A stretch of DNA of 64,000 bases, from positions 385,501-449,500 of the forward strand of contig JAPTOF010000021.1 in NCBI GenBank assembly GCA_028554755.1, written 5' to 3'. This stretch comes from Cordia subcordata. Lineage: Eukaryota > Streptophyta > Magnoliopsida > Boraginales > Cordiaceae. A program made the translations under genes and the position numbers. Positions 46,871-57,765 of this stretch are shown here, piece after piece. The number at the start of each line of letters is the position of its first letter. The first letter of the stretch is position 1. The notes under the pieces are model-generated. The model was not told the DNA's origin. It did no database searches and saw nothing but the letters and a program-made list of their open reading frames with translations.

Positions 46871-47395
46871 TCACTTAATCCTGCAAGAGACGAGAAAGCA
46901 GTAGAAAAACAAATTATTAGTAACAAGAAATATGTTGTTGTGAACGATAGAAGGATCATTCGACCAAAAAAGAGAAAAAGAAAAAAGAAAAGGAAAAAGA
47001 AAGTGTTGTGAGTGAGATATGTATATTATATTTTGGGTGAGGTTAAGGAAATATATATACTTGGAGCAGTCGGTGGCGGGGCTGATCTTGTAGGGAATGC
47101 TGACGCCGCATTTTCCAGGCAGGCTAGCAGCATAGTTGCCGTTAATGCCGGCGCCACTGGAAAGTGATTTCAGGCACTTGCAAGCAGCTTGGCGATCGGG
47201 TGTGGTGCGAGCAGCGCCGGCGAGAGACTTCACTCCGCTGCAGCAACCAGCTGGAACTGCCCCTCCCTTTCGGAGGTAGGTGAGACATGGCGCCAGTGAA
47301 CTTGATACTTGACCACATGTTAGGGCCTCTGCAGGGGGCGCCACCACCACCATGCACAACACCACTAAGCATACAACCTTACCAACCATTTCCAT
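46871..47395 (-). CDS. Non-specific lipid transfer protein type 1 (LTP gene B)
   Basis: Tandem paralogue of LTP gene A with the same structure. Exon 1 is 47061-47395 and exon 2 is 46871-46880. Splicing a 180-nt intron (donor GTATAT, acceptor TTGCAG) gives 114 residues ending DCSKIK. Residues 1-24 form a signal peptide (ending APPAEA). The mature part has the same eight-cysteine spacing as gene A, with TTPDRQ and PYKIS. Differences from A are scattered, for example AP for GP after the first Cys block, RKGG for QKGG, and NGNYAAS for NGNSAAG. A poly(A) signal lies at 46801-46806. The intron is in phase and has no in-frame stop, so an unspliced mRNA would encode 174 residues. Confidence 0.93.
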   Translation of the reverse strand: MEMVGKVVCLVVLCMVVVAPPAEALTCGQVSSSLAPCLTYLRKGGAVPAGCCSGVKSLAGAARTTPDRQAACKCLKSLSSGAGINGNYAASLPGKCGVSIPYKISPATDCSKYIYFLNLTQNIIYISHSQHFLFPFLFSFSLFWSNDPSIVHNNIFLVTNNLFFYCFLVSCRIK

Positions 47396-47510
47396 TGTTG
47401 ATATATCTCAAATTAAGATACCTTTCTCTTAATAAAATATAAATTCAAGACGAAATTATTACAGAGTGCTTGTGGACGTTGATGGGTGAAATGAGCTTGG
47501 TGGGGGAGGG

Positions 47511-47520
47511 TATATATAGG
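47511..47520 (-). promoter_or_regulatory. TATA box of LTP gene B
   Basis: CCTATATATA on the minus strand, about 115 bases upstream of the ATG, at the same place as in gene A. Confidence 0.75.
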
Positions 47521-48475
47521 GAGAAGAATGTGTGTAAACGCGCGAGCTGACGAGCTAAAGCTCATAAAGACAGATTTAGTTGGTTGTTGGCGGTAATTTA
47601 ATGCGTTTCAATTTGATGTCTCATGTCTCATATAAAACAACCTCAGTTAATAGCTGTAGCTGTCCTAAAATGGCACTTTCTAGAAATTGACAAAATGACG
47701 ATCAGTTTCAGAATTTAAATTACATGTAAAGCTTTCGATTTTTTTAATTTGCAATATTAAGAGATGATTCTTGTAACTCATCATTTTATATGAGTTACGC
47801 TAGAATAATGTATCTTACATACATACATATATAAATATATACATATAGCTCTCACAGTTGGACATCGACTTTGCCTTAATATGCATGCCTTATTTACTTT
47901 AAGCAGTTAGTAGTTTGCATCAGACGGTTTAGCCAATACAATTCCATCTAATTAGTGATGTTATCTCTAGATTCTTAATTTGCTATTAAGCTCCAATATG
48001 AGTATAGTCATCAATATTATCAATCATTCCAGTCATAATTAATGTCGTGGTTTTGTATAAATAGTTGATGTATATCACAGTACTTCTACCTCCCAAGGCT
48101 AAAAAAAAAAAAAACAAGGCCTTAATTACTCTCTTGATGATATTGTACTCTAAGCCGTAAACTAGCTTGCAGAAATGATATACATAATGAAACCATTTGC
48201 TTGTGTAATTAGATAATGTAACTCATATCTCAAATTAATTTGCATGAGAATTTTCATTCTTTCCTTCTGTTTTTTAGCTTATATACGTATAAAATTGGCC
48301 ACTTTCGGGGCACATATCAGAGATTTGCTTTTGTCTTGAATCACAAGATCGAAGTTGAGAGGAGTAAGTCTTATGCCTAGCTAATCAATCCTAGACATTT
48401 TTGTTCAAGTAAAGAGATGTTTTCTTTAATATATAGAGTAAATAGCATATTAAGAAATGTTTTCTTTAATATATA
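47521..48475. other. Upstream region of LTP gene B
   Basis: Matches the region upstream of gene A up to 48384. No gene. 48417-48490 holds two direct copies of a ~40-base unit containing ATGTTTTCTTTAATATATAG, the second running into the MITE that follows. Confidence 0.65.
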
Positions 48476-48774
48476 GAGTAAATCACATATTATCCCCCGA
48501 ACATAGACATAAGTACAGAACGAGCCCTTAAACTTTCGAAATTAGCATATCACTCCTTGTACTTATGAAACCATTTTTTCCAAATGAGTTGTAGAATTAG
48601 TTTTGCACCAACGGCACGTGTCGTTCAATTTCCGTCAAATCATACAGAAACCTGACGGTAGGAGGGTTATGTGCTCATTTTTAAAAAGTACAAGGAATGA
48701 TTAGTTATTTTCAAAAGTTTAAGAGCTCATTAGACACATATGTCTATGTTCAGGGGATAATATGTTATTTATTC
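48476..48774. mobile_element. MULE-type MITE with 9-bp TSD
   Basis: Long inverted repeats of about 130 bp meet near the middle: GAGTAAATCACATATTATCC on the left and, reverse-complemented, GAATAAATAACATATTATCC on the right. Flanked by TAATATATA at 48467-48475 and 48775-48783. Related ends bound the larger element at 52743-54037. Confidence 0.88.
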
Positions 48775-48940
48775 TAATATATATATATATTCCTAATTAA
48801 ATTATATTTTGTTAATTTAAGTTTGTTAATATAATGACGCAGGCATGTTAACGAGGGCAACCTAGCTAGAGTGGATAAAAAATACTTAGTTACCAAAAAA
48901 GAGCAAAAAAAGATGGAAAAGAGAGAGAAGAATAATTGAA

Positions 48941-49329
48941 TCTATATTATATATATAAAGTTGTTCTACAATATAACATATGAGCTCTATGGTTATCACA
49001 TCAGCTTTCTTGAACTCTAATTACATGCTATGTCACATGTATAAAGGCCTACTAACAAGTCACATCATATCACATTTAATTTATGAGCTTAAAAAATTTG
49101 AACTATACAGATATACTTTTAGTTATGCATTTAAACATAAAATATACATTTAATTATACATTTTTAAAGCAAACCCATTCCCTTCTTCTCTTTTGAGAAT
49201 TTTTCATTACTAAATTTTCTCGATCAAAATTTAAATTTAAAGGAGAATAACATAAAATATAATAGAATTTGAAATTTGTGGAATTATGAATTAAAATATT
49301 TTTTATACACGTTTATCTACATAATTTAT

Positions 49330-49373
<44 letters not shown>

Positions 49374-49410
49374 CAATTTTACCTCAAAGCTTTAAAAGCT
49401 AACACATATA
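48941..49410 (+). mobile_element. Helitron 5' end, without its own 3' end
   Basis: TCTATATTATATATATAAAG, preceded by A, closely resembles the Helitron start at 49411 (both continue GTTGTTCT). No matching 3' hairpin occurs before the next Helitron start, so this is a truncated copy or the outer element of a nested pair. It contains an AT microsatellite at 49332-49369. Confidence 0.55.
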
Positions 49411-51907
49411 TCTATACTATACTATATATATAAAGTTGTTCTGCTAGCTAATTTGTGAGCTCTCTCCATGACATATTAGTTTTTTGATCTCTAACAGCAT
49501 GCCACATCAATTGCATTTTTGTATATCTAATAGCATGCCACATTACTTGCATATGAACAACATGTCAACTTCATAATGCCTCCTATTTTGCCATATCATC
49601 TTCCCTTTATAAGGCTAAAAAAAATAGGAATTTATAACAAAATAAACTAATAATCAATTTTTTAAGGCTAATTATAACTACATGTTTATAACAAATTAAT
49701 AATCAAATTTTAAAGCTAATACATGAGCACACACGCACACACACACACACATATATATATATAATATATCTATATATAATCATTTTCATCTAAAAATTAT
49801 TAATTTTCAAGAAACAAACTATGTCACCAGTCCCTAATGTTGTCATTCTTCAAAAATAAGTCCTTAATGTTTTAACATGTTCAAATTAATCTACAATATG
49901 TTAAGCGAGTGAGAAATTAGAGATTTTCTCATCATTAATTATTTTGAAACTTCTGATCTTCTTATTAAGTTGGATGTGAAATTCTAAGAGGTTGTGAGAC
50001 TTTTAGAAGTTTTCCATGATCTTGAGCATGTGATTAGTGCTTAAAAGTTTTGCAACTCTTGGAATTCCTCATGAATGTGATAATGAAGGCTTTATATCTT
50101 TTAGCACCTATAAATAGCGGTTTTCTAGCAAGGCACAAGACACAGTAAGAAGCAAGTCTTACCTCACCCGGTCTTAATTAGTTGCATATAGTTTTACATA
50201 TTTCTAGCATTTGTAGTTTTCCATAATAGAAAGAGTTTAGACATTGAATCAAATTCAGGCCTTAACTTTATTTGCTTTGCAATTTTAGTTGTAATTTATC
50301 TTTGTTTATTTCATATTCTTCATAATATGCATGTCAAATTCTTATTTATTCTTTTATAAATTTATTTTATGTTATCATAAACTATTTACTCAATGTTTTA
50401 ATATTTTCAACATAATATTTATGTAGTACTATTAATAAAATTATACCTAAAAGATTTAAGAGGTTTTAGAAGATGTTATTTTATCTTTCGAAAAGCCTTA
50501 GGAGATGACACATCATATTAATTATCTTTTAATTTGAGGCCACATAAATAATATTTTATTTTTATGGGCTTTTATTTTAATAATTACTCAATAACAAATA
50601 TAAAAGATCATGTTTATAGGATTTCTAAAATGATAAAATACACAAAATATAAAAAAGAAACACACATAAAATTATATTTATAGGATATCTAGAACATATA
50701 AAAAATTTAACAATAATTATCTTTTAAGAACTTGTAGAAGGTGTTGGATCATCTTAACTATCTCTTAATTTGAGGCAAAACCAATAACTTTAATTATTAC
50801 TGGCTTTATTTTTATTAGTTATGCAATAAGAATGTAAAAGAACAAATACAAAATTACAAAAATAAAAATAAAAATACAAAATTCATATTTATAACATGTT
50901 TGAAAAGTATAAAAATTATTAAAAAAAAGTAACTCAACAAACTCATGAAAAGCACAGGATATGAGAAACAAAACAAGAAGACACTAGGACCATGAATGGA
51001 GACAAAATGACCCTAATTGCAAGGTGATTGAGAAAAGCCCTCTCCAATTTTGAGATGTTCAAAAACTTTTGTTAGCAAATGATTCCCTTCTATGTTTTAT
51101 TTCTTCTACTCCTTCTCATTATTAATTCAAACTTTCTTTAATCAAAGTACTTCAAATTTCTTAATTCAAAATTTCTATATTCAAAATAGTTTAAATTTCA
51201 TTATGTGATTAAACAGTTTACAAATTTTTAAAAATTATTCAAAAACATTGATTCGTGCGATATATGAAAGCAACGACCAAAGTGGAACAAATTTTCCCTG
51301 CTAAACCAGACCAATGGCCTGCTACCGCGTGGTGTTCCATGTTGCTGCCAAATGTTGCTCCTCTCTCTCCTTTTCTTTTTCAAAATTTTGGTTGGTTAAT
51401 ATGCTTAGGTTCCCAAATAAGCCAAATGCTTAGCTTCCCAAATAAGCCACTTTTTGTTTTTAACTTGAAATTATTTAGAAATCAAAGAAATCTCATATAT
51501 TTTGTCAATAATATTTAACATATGCACAAATTTAAAGTAGAACCAAACACATCTCACCTCAATTTGTGATAAGTGTTATAAAGAATGACCAAAATTTATT
51601 TCCCCAAAAAAATTCAAAAATTAGTAGAAGTGTTCAACTAATATTATACAGGTTCAAGAATTTAAATTTTCACTACTTGCTATAAGTATTTACCGAATTT
51701 ACTGCATGTCAAATAGTACAATTTGATTTTCTGTTCTTCTCACACGCCCAGTGAACAGGTTGTGTATAATATGCTAATTTATTATATATTCTACTATTTG
51801 GTTTTGGACATTCTTATTATAAATATCAACGTAATTAATAGAGCACTGTAATTAATGAATTTACTTTTTCGTTTCATTACATGTTCGGTAGCACGGGTCC
51901 GTGCTAG
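49411..51907 (+). mobile_element. Non-autonomous Helitron
   Basis: Begins with TCTATACTATACTATATATA, preceded by A, and ends with the hairpin AGCACGGGTCCGTGCT and CTAG at 51904-51907, followed by T. Length is 2497 bp. No Rep/helicase sequence. Internal stretches 49783-49905 and 50439-50900 occur again at 11264-11420 and 13094-13560. 51255-51518 is a GC-richer open frame without recognisable motifs, possibly captured. Confidence 0.72.
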
Positions 51908-52733
51908 TTATTATATATATGTTAGCTACAGTTAGATGATTGGTAAAGTGACATGTGTACAAATTAGTTTGATAACTCATTAATTAATTAATTAATTTTA
52001 TGGCTTAACTTCCCAGTGCCCAACCATCTCTAGTAATTAATGGAGTTGGACCCCCCTCCAGTACCCCTCCAGTACGTAAAATGGTATGGTGTGGTTGTGA
52101 TTGTGCTTATGCTTGTCCTGTTTCGTCTATGTGCTATGAATGCGGCCGCGCTGTTCCAACTTTCTTGACTTTGAAAAGCCACAACGCGATCCATCCCCCA
52201 CAAATACTGCCATGGCTGCGACTTATAAGTTCTAAGGTCCGCCACGTGTCATTTCCTCTCTAGCTGCTTCATCATTCCAACTTCTCCATAGCCTTCCTCC
52301 TTTGGGTAACATTCGGGGCCGTTTGTTAATTTTATTTAGGACTTTACAAGTTATAAATAATAAAAAATATATAAAGAATATTGTTTATTATTTGTAACAT
52401 TCTCTAATAACAAAGGATTACAAACTCAGCGTGAAGTTCGCTTTTGTTATGCATAAAATACATTCCTTCCCAGTTGATCAAATATTAACTTGACTACCAA
52501 CTGGAGCAGAGAGTAGATGACAGTGTACATCACGTTTCTTTCGTTGCATTACTAAAAAGTAATGTTAATATCCCTTGCATATATATTCTCATTAATGTTA
52601 ATTTCTCACTTTTCAAAAATAACAACCACTCCCTAATATTTTTAAAAATTAGTGCAAAAAGTCTCTCTTTCATTATATTGTTAACAGAGCGCATAATTGT
52701 TTGAAATGATGAAAACTACTTTTATCATTTTTT
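51908..52733. other. Intergenic sequence with a GC-richer, promoter-like stretch
   Basis: 52035-52270 is GC-rich compared with its surroundings and contains a G-box/ABRE-type CCACGTGTC at 52242-52250. Short open frames on both strands (52030-52263) have no recognisable motifs. No gene is supported. Confidence 0.45.
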
Positions 52734-53046
52734 TTTTTATAAGGGTGAATAGCATATCATTCCCTTTAACATATGTATAAGTATATAGCGTGCTCCTAAA
52801 CATTTCAAGCTAATTAGTCGCCCTTATGCCTTTTGAAAGTAAATCACCTTATTTTAATAACATCGTTAAAAAAACAATTAACAGAAGTCGTAAAATAACT
52901 TTTATGTCCTCGTATAAATATGTTATGTCCCCCAATTTTGACAGCCCCAATCGATTAACGTCAATCCCTACCTCCATGTGAAATCCTCAAGTAAAATATC
53001 CCAAATTCCTATCTCTCGTAAATAATAATAATAATAAAAAAAAAAA

Positions 53047-53320
53047 TCAACCGATGGATTTCTTCTTCTTCGCCATGACAGGCCTAACGCTATTCTCACA
53101 GTAGCAAAGCTTGCATCGCGGAGGAAGTGAGTTCATTCACATCGCCGGAGCACGGTCACGCTGGAGCTTTTGTTCTCAGCAATGAAGGTCCCAAACTTCT
53201 GCCTCAAATCATACTCCATTTCATATTGCTTCTCACATCGCTTGCATGGAACTTCACCCCTGATGGTATAGATTTGATTCGACAAGAGAGTTATGTTGTG
53301 GATTGTCGAGGTAGGATGGT
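53047..53320 (-). pseudogene. Captured fragment of a DUF7086-like plant gene
   Basis: The minus strand encodes LLSNQIYTIRGEV, then PCKRCEKQYEMEYDLRQKF, then GTFIAENKS. After a frame change near 53165 it continues RDRAPAM, a stop (TGA at 53137-53139, where the family has Trp), then MNSLPPRCKLCYCENSVRP and VMAKKKKSIG, ending in a stop at 53047. Order and spacing, including the two CXXC pairs, fit my recollection of the plant DUF7086 family of unknown function. The product cannot be made because of the frameshift and stops. Only the C-terminal part of such a protein is present, with no intron visible. The family name needs a profile search; that it is an ex-coding fragment is clearer. Confidence 0.65.
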
Positions 53321-53379
53321 GTCACTCTTCCCTTCGCCTTGGGCCGAGAGTTTGCGGGCCACGATGGACTGACCACATC

Positions 53380-53635
53380 ATGGTGGTGGTCATGGTGGGG
53401 AAGGTTCTCTCTTGTCAAGATGAATGCTAATGCTGTTAGTGACTACTTGGCAAAGGCTATGTGCCTAAATCATCTTCCCCAGAACTGGTTATAATTCCCC
53501 CCCCCCCCCCCCCGGTCACTTGTGTAATCTGGTTGCTAATGATGCCAATAGACGAGGCATTGGCTAGTCCCCCTATATTTGCTCCATTTCGTTAATGAAA
53601 AGTTTTAATTTGGTTGACACAAAAAAAAAAAAAAA
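53380..53635 (+). pseudogene. LINE-type 3' fragment with poly(A) tail
   Basis: Encodes MNANAVSDYLAKAMCL, resembling the GNAVADYLAK end of the LINE RNase H domain, then a 3' region and a 15-A tail (53621-53635). A run of more than 15 C lies at about 53489-53513. No target duplication was found. Confidence 0.6.
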
Positions 53636-54046
53636 GAACTTGGGGTTGGCATCATCATCACCAATCGTTAGATTTGATGTTGTTTGTTCTATATTGTTTT
53701 TTGATTCATATATATATTTTAAATTTTTTCTGAATTATCAATAATTAATCTCACTAATTAATTACAAAAATACAATAAAGATTCATTGAATTTGTTTATG
53801 TATAGGTTTTTTTAATCAAGATAGGTTGGTAATATTGTCTAAAACGATACTTTTCATTAGGGATATTATTTCAAAATTTCAAAACATGCGTGCGTACATC
53901 AAATCGAACTGTTTTTTAACGATAAGGGATTTATAAACTTATTTTAAAAAAGTACAAGGGTTATCAGTAGTTTTGAAAGTTTAGAAACTCGTTATGAATT
54001 TATATCTGTGTTCAGGAGAGTAATATGCCGTTTACTCTTTTTATGA

Positions 54047-54567
54047 TATTGACGAGGAAACACATAATTTTAAATCCATAAATACTAGTTGCACCACTTT
54101 TTCTTAATGAAGTTGGAAGCAAAATACAAATTTTTAAAAATAATAAAGACTATTCAAATAAAAAATGTTAAATAATAATAATAAGAAGAAATTTGCTCGA
54201 AAAACAAATTAAATAATGTGGGAGGACGAAGCGAGGCACCGACCGTAGGCGGACCATAACATTGTCATGTGAGGCTGGTTGGACCGGTCGAAATTGTAAG
54301 ATGCAATATTAAATGTTGGGTGGTGTTAGATTTTGACAAATCCAAGATTACGGCAGTGTGTGACTGAGCAATGAGTGGTGTACATCCATTTATGTCATTT
54401 CCAGCTTCTGGAGGTGTCCTCCACGTGGCTTTCTGTGCTCAAAACTTCGCCGCACCTATGGAGCCCACACGCTACACCCGTCTCTGCTTCATCTGCCAAC
54501 ATTAATTTCCTTAAATCGGGATCATAATAATACTAAGTTGTTGGTTGGGAAGATAATAATTTCACAA

Positions 54568-54604
<37 letters not shown>

Positions 54605-56361
54605 TTAAATATCGAAAATTATATTTATTGGGAGGGTTTTCTTTTACCACTATGAGCTCGATTAGAACTTATCTAAAAGTAATTTGACTTGGAAGTGGTA
54701 TTTTTTTTATTTTTAATGTGAGTAGGTTCAGAAATCAATTCACGCTATTTATATTTAATCAGCCTTGGCCTTCTTCGAACTCAAAAGTAGCAAAAAAATT
54801 TGGGTAACAATCCCTCCACGTTACGGGATCACCCCTTTCATTTTGGGTTGACAGAGGGATCGTACCATTTAGGCCTTTTTTTCATGCTTTTTCTAGAAGT
54901 CTGGTCTCTCTTTCCGAAAGGAAGATCGTAAAATTCTTTTTCCTTTCGGCAGGGACAAGAACAGTTACAATCCCCACTGCGGAATAGGGTTTTGGCACGC
55001 CTTCTTGGACGTTGTTTTTCGGCTAAAAGGCTGAGAGTCATCACAGTATTTTTTTAATTTCAAGGGTGGCATTTTGATCATTTTCTCATTTGTTGGGTTT
55101 GATATATTGTATTTTTATCTTTATTCAACAAATAGAAATTTAAATAAATATTACACTTTTATTTAATGTCTTAAATTTTTTATTATTAACGTTATTTTTA
55201 ATTTCTTATTAATTTGAAATATTTTTAATTTATATGAGTTCGTTCTTCGCGGCTACATTTCATTTTTAATCAACAATATTTTTATTTTTTTACAATATTA
55301 TTCTTATTTTGTTTTTACTCAATATTTTTCACATCATTATGTTTACTTATTATAGTCACGATGATTATACTTTAATATACGTAATATTATTTTTATTTTA
55401 TTATTTATTCCGTCATTTACTTGTCGGAAGAAATAACAGTAGGGATATAGGATGAGTTTTTCTCCCTACATGTGGGAATGTTAAAAATAAGTTTAAGGAT
55501 TCCTACAATGTAAGTATCACCTGAAAGCTGTGGTAGAACAACTTTATGGATCAGTATCTTCTCTTATCAAGACTTCAATATGAAGGGATTATTTTAACCA
55601 TTTATGTGCTGGTTATAGTTATCTATAAATCCCAAAAAAGGTGGATAGTGGGAGAGGGAATTTTTTTTTTTGAAAAAAAATATAACATAGATGGCTGAAA
55701 TATTTTTATTCACTAAAAAATGGTCAATATTTCTCTTATATCGATATGAGAGAAGTTCTTATATGAGAGAATCATAATTCCAAATTTATTCCATCCTTCT
55801 CCTTGCATTTGAGTAAAACATCTAAGTGCTTAGAGTTGGGCCAATTATTAAGGAATACTAGAACTCATGTAAGAGTCAACATACAATAGAAGGAAATTAT
55901 TGTGAAGTGATAATGTTCTAATTATTGTAAGTCTTCTGATGCAAAATAAAGAAGAAGAGCTAATCGGAGATGGGGGACAATGGTGTAGTGGTGGTTCAAA
56001 GGATTCCAGTGCCCAACTGGAATTGAGCAAGGAAGGGTATTTTAACTGTGTAGATTGCGTATTTTTGGTTTACAACTCTGTTTTGCATTTATAGGTATTT
56101 GTTTGAAAAAATTTGGATTTACAATGGCTCTTGCAAAGCTTATCTATGCAGTATAATCCCAAGTGAACTGTTATGTTAGAGTTGGTGGAAGAATATACTT
56201 CTTCTCACAAGTTGAGGACATATCTTGAGATACTCAAGCCTAACCTCGATAGATTTGGGGTCGCATGGACGAAGATCTCGGGTCCACGCGAGTCGGCATC
56301 CTCTTCAAATTGTGAAAGGCCCTGAACCTAGAATACGCAGGTGGAATTGAGATGGCTCATA
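54047..56361. other. Intergenic sequence
   Basis: Contains a G-box CCACGTGG (54421-54428) within a GC-richer stretch (54400-54500), an AT microsatellite (54571-54601), the unusual segment 54767-55045 listed separately, and AT-rich sequence. 55840-56340 has moderately GC-rich, gene-like stretches with no recognisable protein. I find no supported gene. Confidence 0.4.
54767..55045 (-). other. Compositionally distinct segment, possible organellar insertion
   Basis: About 280 bp with more balanced base composition than the AT-rich flanks. On the minus strand it has an open frame rich in basic residues and Cys (SGDCNCSCPCRKEKEF, LPFGKRDQTS). The style recalls plant mitochondrial DNA inserted in the nucleus, but I cannot identify the gene, and it may be another transposon scrap. 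Confidence 0.3.
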
Positions 56362-56469
56362 TCTCTGTATATATAAAAAGAATGACTTTCTCGAAATACG
56401 ATTCATGAGTGGTCGTCTGGGTAATTTAGTAATTTTGCACTTTATTTATTTGGCTTGGGCAAGGTAGAC

Positions 56470-56701
56470 GTGGATGTTTGTCTTCCGTTCATCCATTCAT
56501 CCATTTTTCTCTCCTCTCTCATCTCTCATAATTTCTCTCCTCTGTCTCCCCCCATTCTCAGATCTCTCATCCACAAGTAGAAGGCCAAAGAGGGAACCTT
56601 CGTCAAATCAAATCGTCAAACTCGTGAGGAAACAAGCTGCCCTCGATAGAAGACGACGATGGTGATGCGAGTGTGAAGAGGTTGCAAACCTCTTTAGCAG
56701 G
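56470..56701 (+). other. Exon-like stretch (5' leader type) inside the Helitron
   Basis: A CT-rich leader (TCCATTCATCCATTTTTCTC, CTCTCCTCTCTC) is followed by GC-richer sequence that ends CTTTAGCAG|GTAAACTT, a good splice donor. This is the look of a first exon of a plant gene. The protein in the open frame 56474-56665 is not recognisable. Confidence 0.45.
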
Positions 56702-57489
56702 TAAACTTCTACCCCTCATTCACGATAGTGATGATGACAGTCAAAACTGAATTGTGAAAATTATTATTTTTTAACATGTATAGAATTATAATTCTTCACG
56801 AAATGGAAATGAATTTTAGTTGAATTTTGTGTATATATATTAATCGTAGGTTCGAGATCGTAATCATGTCTGTATAATATGCACATGATCCAGGTGGTTT
56901 TGTGCAACGCTTGGCTTAACACTTTCGCTTGCTCAGCTTTAAAAAAAATTTCAACTGGTAATGCCCTTCATTTGCTGAAGTAAAGAATTGTTTTTCTAAT
57001 AATTAACCCAAAAAAAAAAAAGAGAGAAAGAAAACATAGGGCCAGTATCCCCAAGTGTCAGCTGATCGAAGGCCATTTTGCATCAGCTTTTCAAGATAAA
57101 ATACAAAAGGTGCAAGCTTTTTATGGCCTTCAAATTTACTTTCTGGCTTTTCTTTTGTTTCCCCTTTGTTCTTGTTGCGAAGATGATTGTGGACATCTTT
57201 CGGGCTTTTCCTGAATACTTGTTTTTGGAGTCTTAGTTTGATGCGTTAGAGGCTAAACTTTTTTTTGTGATGTAAAACATATAAATGTGTTCATATTATA
57301 TTCTTAGTTTGCATTTATAGGTTCATAATCATTTGACAGCATTATTGTTTACTTTGTATTTGTCCTTTCATTGTAAATAAAATATTTTGTTGGTTGGTGT
57401 AAGATGTTGAGATATTGATTATATGTCTCAATCAGTCCCTGTGGTTAACTATAGAAGAAGTAACTAATCCTATAGTATAAAGTCCGCTG

Positions 57490-57765
57490 ATGCTTTATGT
57501 GGTTATCGGCTTCTTATTGCATCATTTTGATGCCCAATTTAGTTGTGCAACAGTTATTCTGGTTCAGGATCTTTTCTTTGTCGTTAGAGCTTGTGGTCTG
57601 AGTCGTTCCTGCTTTGAAAGTCTCAAAGTTCTATTGATGAATTGTTGGTTTGAAGGTTCATGTCAAGCTTTGTTCAATATGATTGAGACATATTGGGTCA
57701 ACATACCCTCAACCATTTCTACCATCGCGGACAAAGCAACCACAAGAAGAAAACCTTAAAATCAA
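57490..57765 (+). other. Second exon-like stretch inside the Helitron
   Basis: An open frame of 89 codons with even composition, followed after its stop by AAAG|GTAAGTTC, a strong splice donor. No domain recognised. It may be part of the same captured transcript as 56470-56701. Confidence 0.4.

Larger units (their letters stand above)
36516..48384. other. Segmental duplication unit B (contains LTP gene B)
   Basis: Direct-orientation partner of unit A. Matching blocks are 36516-37172 (A 16196-17355), 45397-45960 (A 17345-17870), 46510-48384 (A 23585-25792). The LINE at 37173-45395 and about 500 bp of AT-rich sequence at 45985-46500 are specific to B. Confidence 0.85.
52743..54037. mobile_element. 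Pack-MULE-like element with captured host sequence
   Basis: The ends are inverted repeats of at least 60 bp: GGGTGAATAGCATATCATTC on the left and, reverse-complemented, GAGTAAACGGCATATTACTC on the right, continuing through related blocks. The flanks are TTTTTATAA (52734-52742) and TTTTTATGA (54038-54046), a 9-bp duplication with one difference. There is no transposase. Inside lie a host-gene fragment (53047-53320) and a LINE-type tail (53380-53635). This is the composition of a Pack-MULE, although the LINE tail could have inserted later. Confidence 0.8.

Noticed and set aside
52030..52263. Two opposite open frames in GC-rich sequence
   Set aside because: No motifs, no splice or promoter context that decides a strand; base composition alone explains them.
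53127..53372. Plus-strand open frame of 81 codons in the Pack-MULE
   Set aside because: It is the antisense of the captured host fragment on the minus strand, whose translation is the one with family-like motifs.
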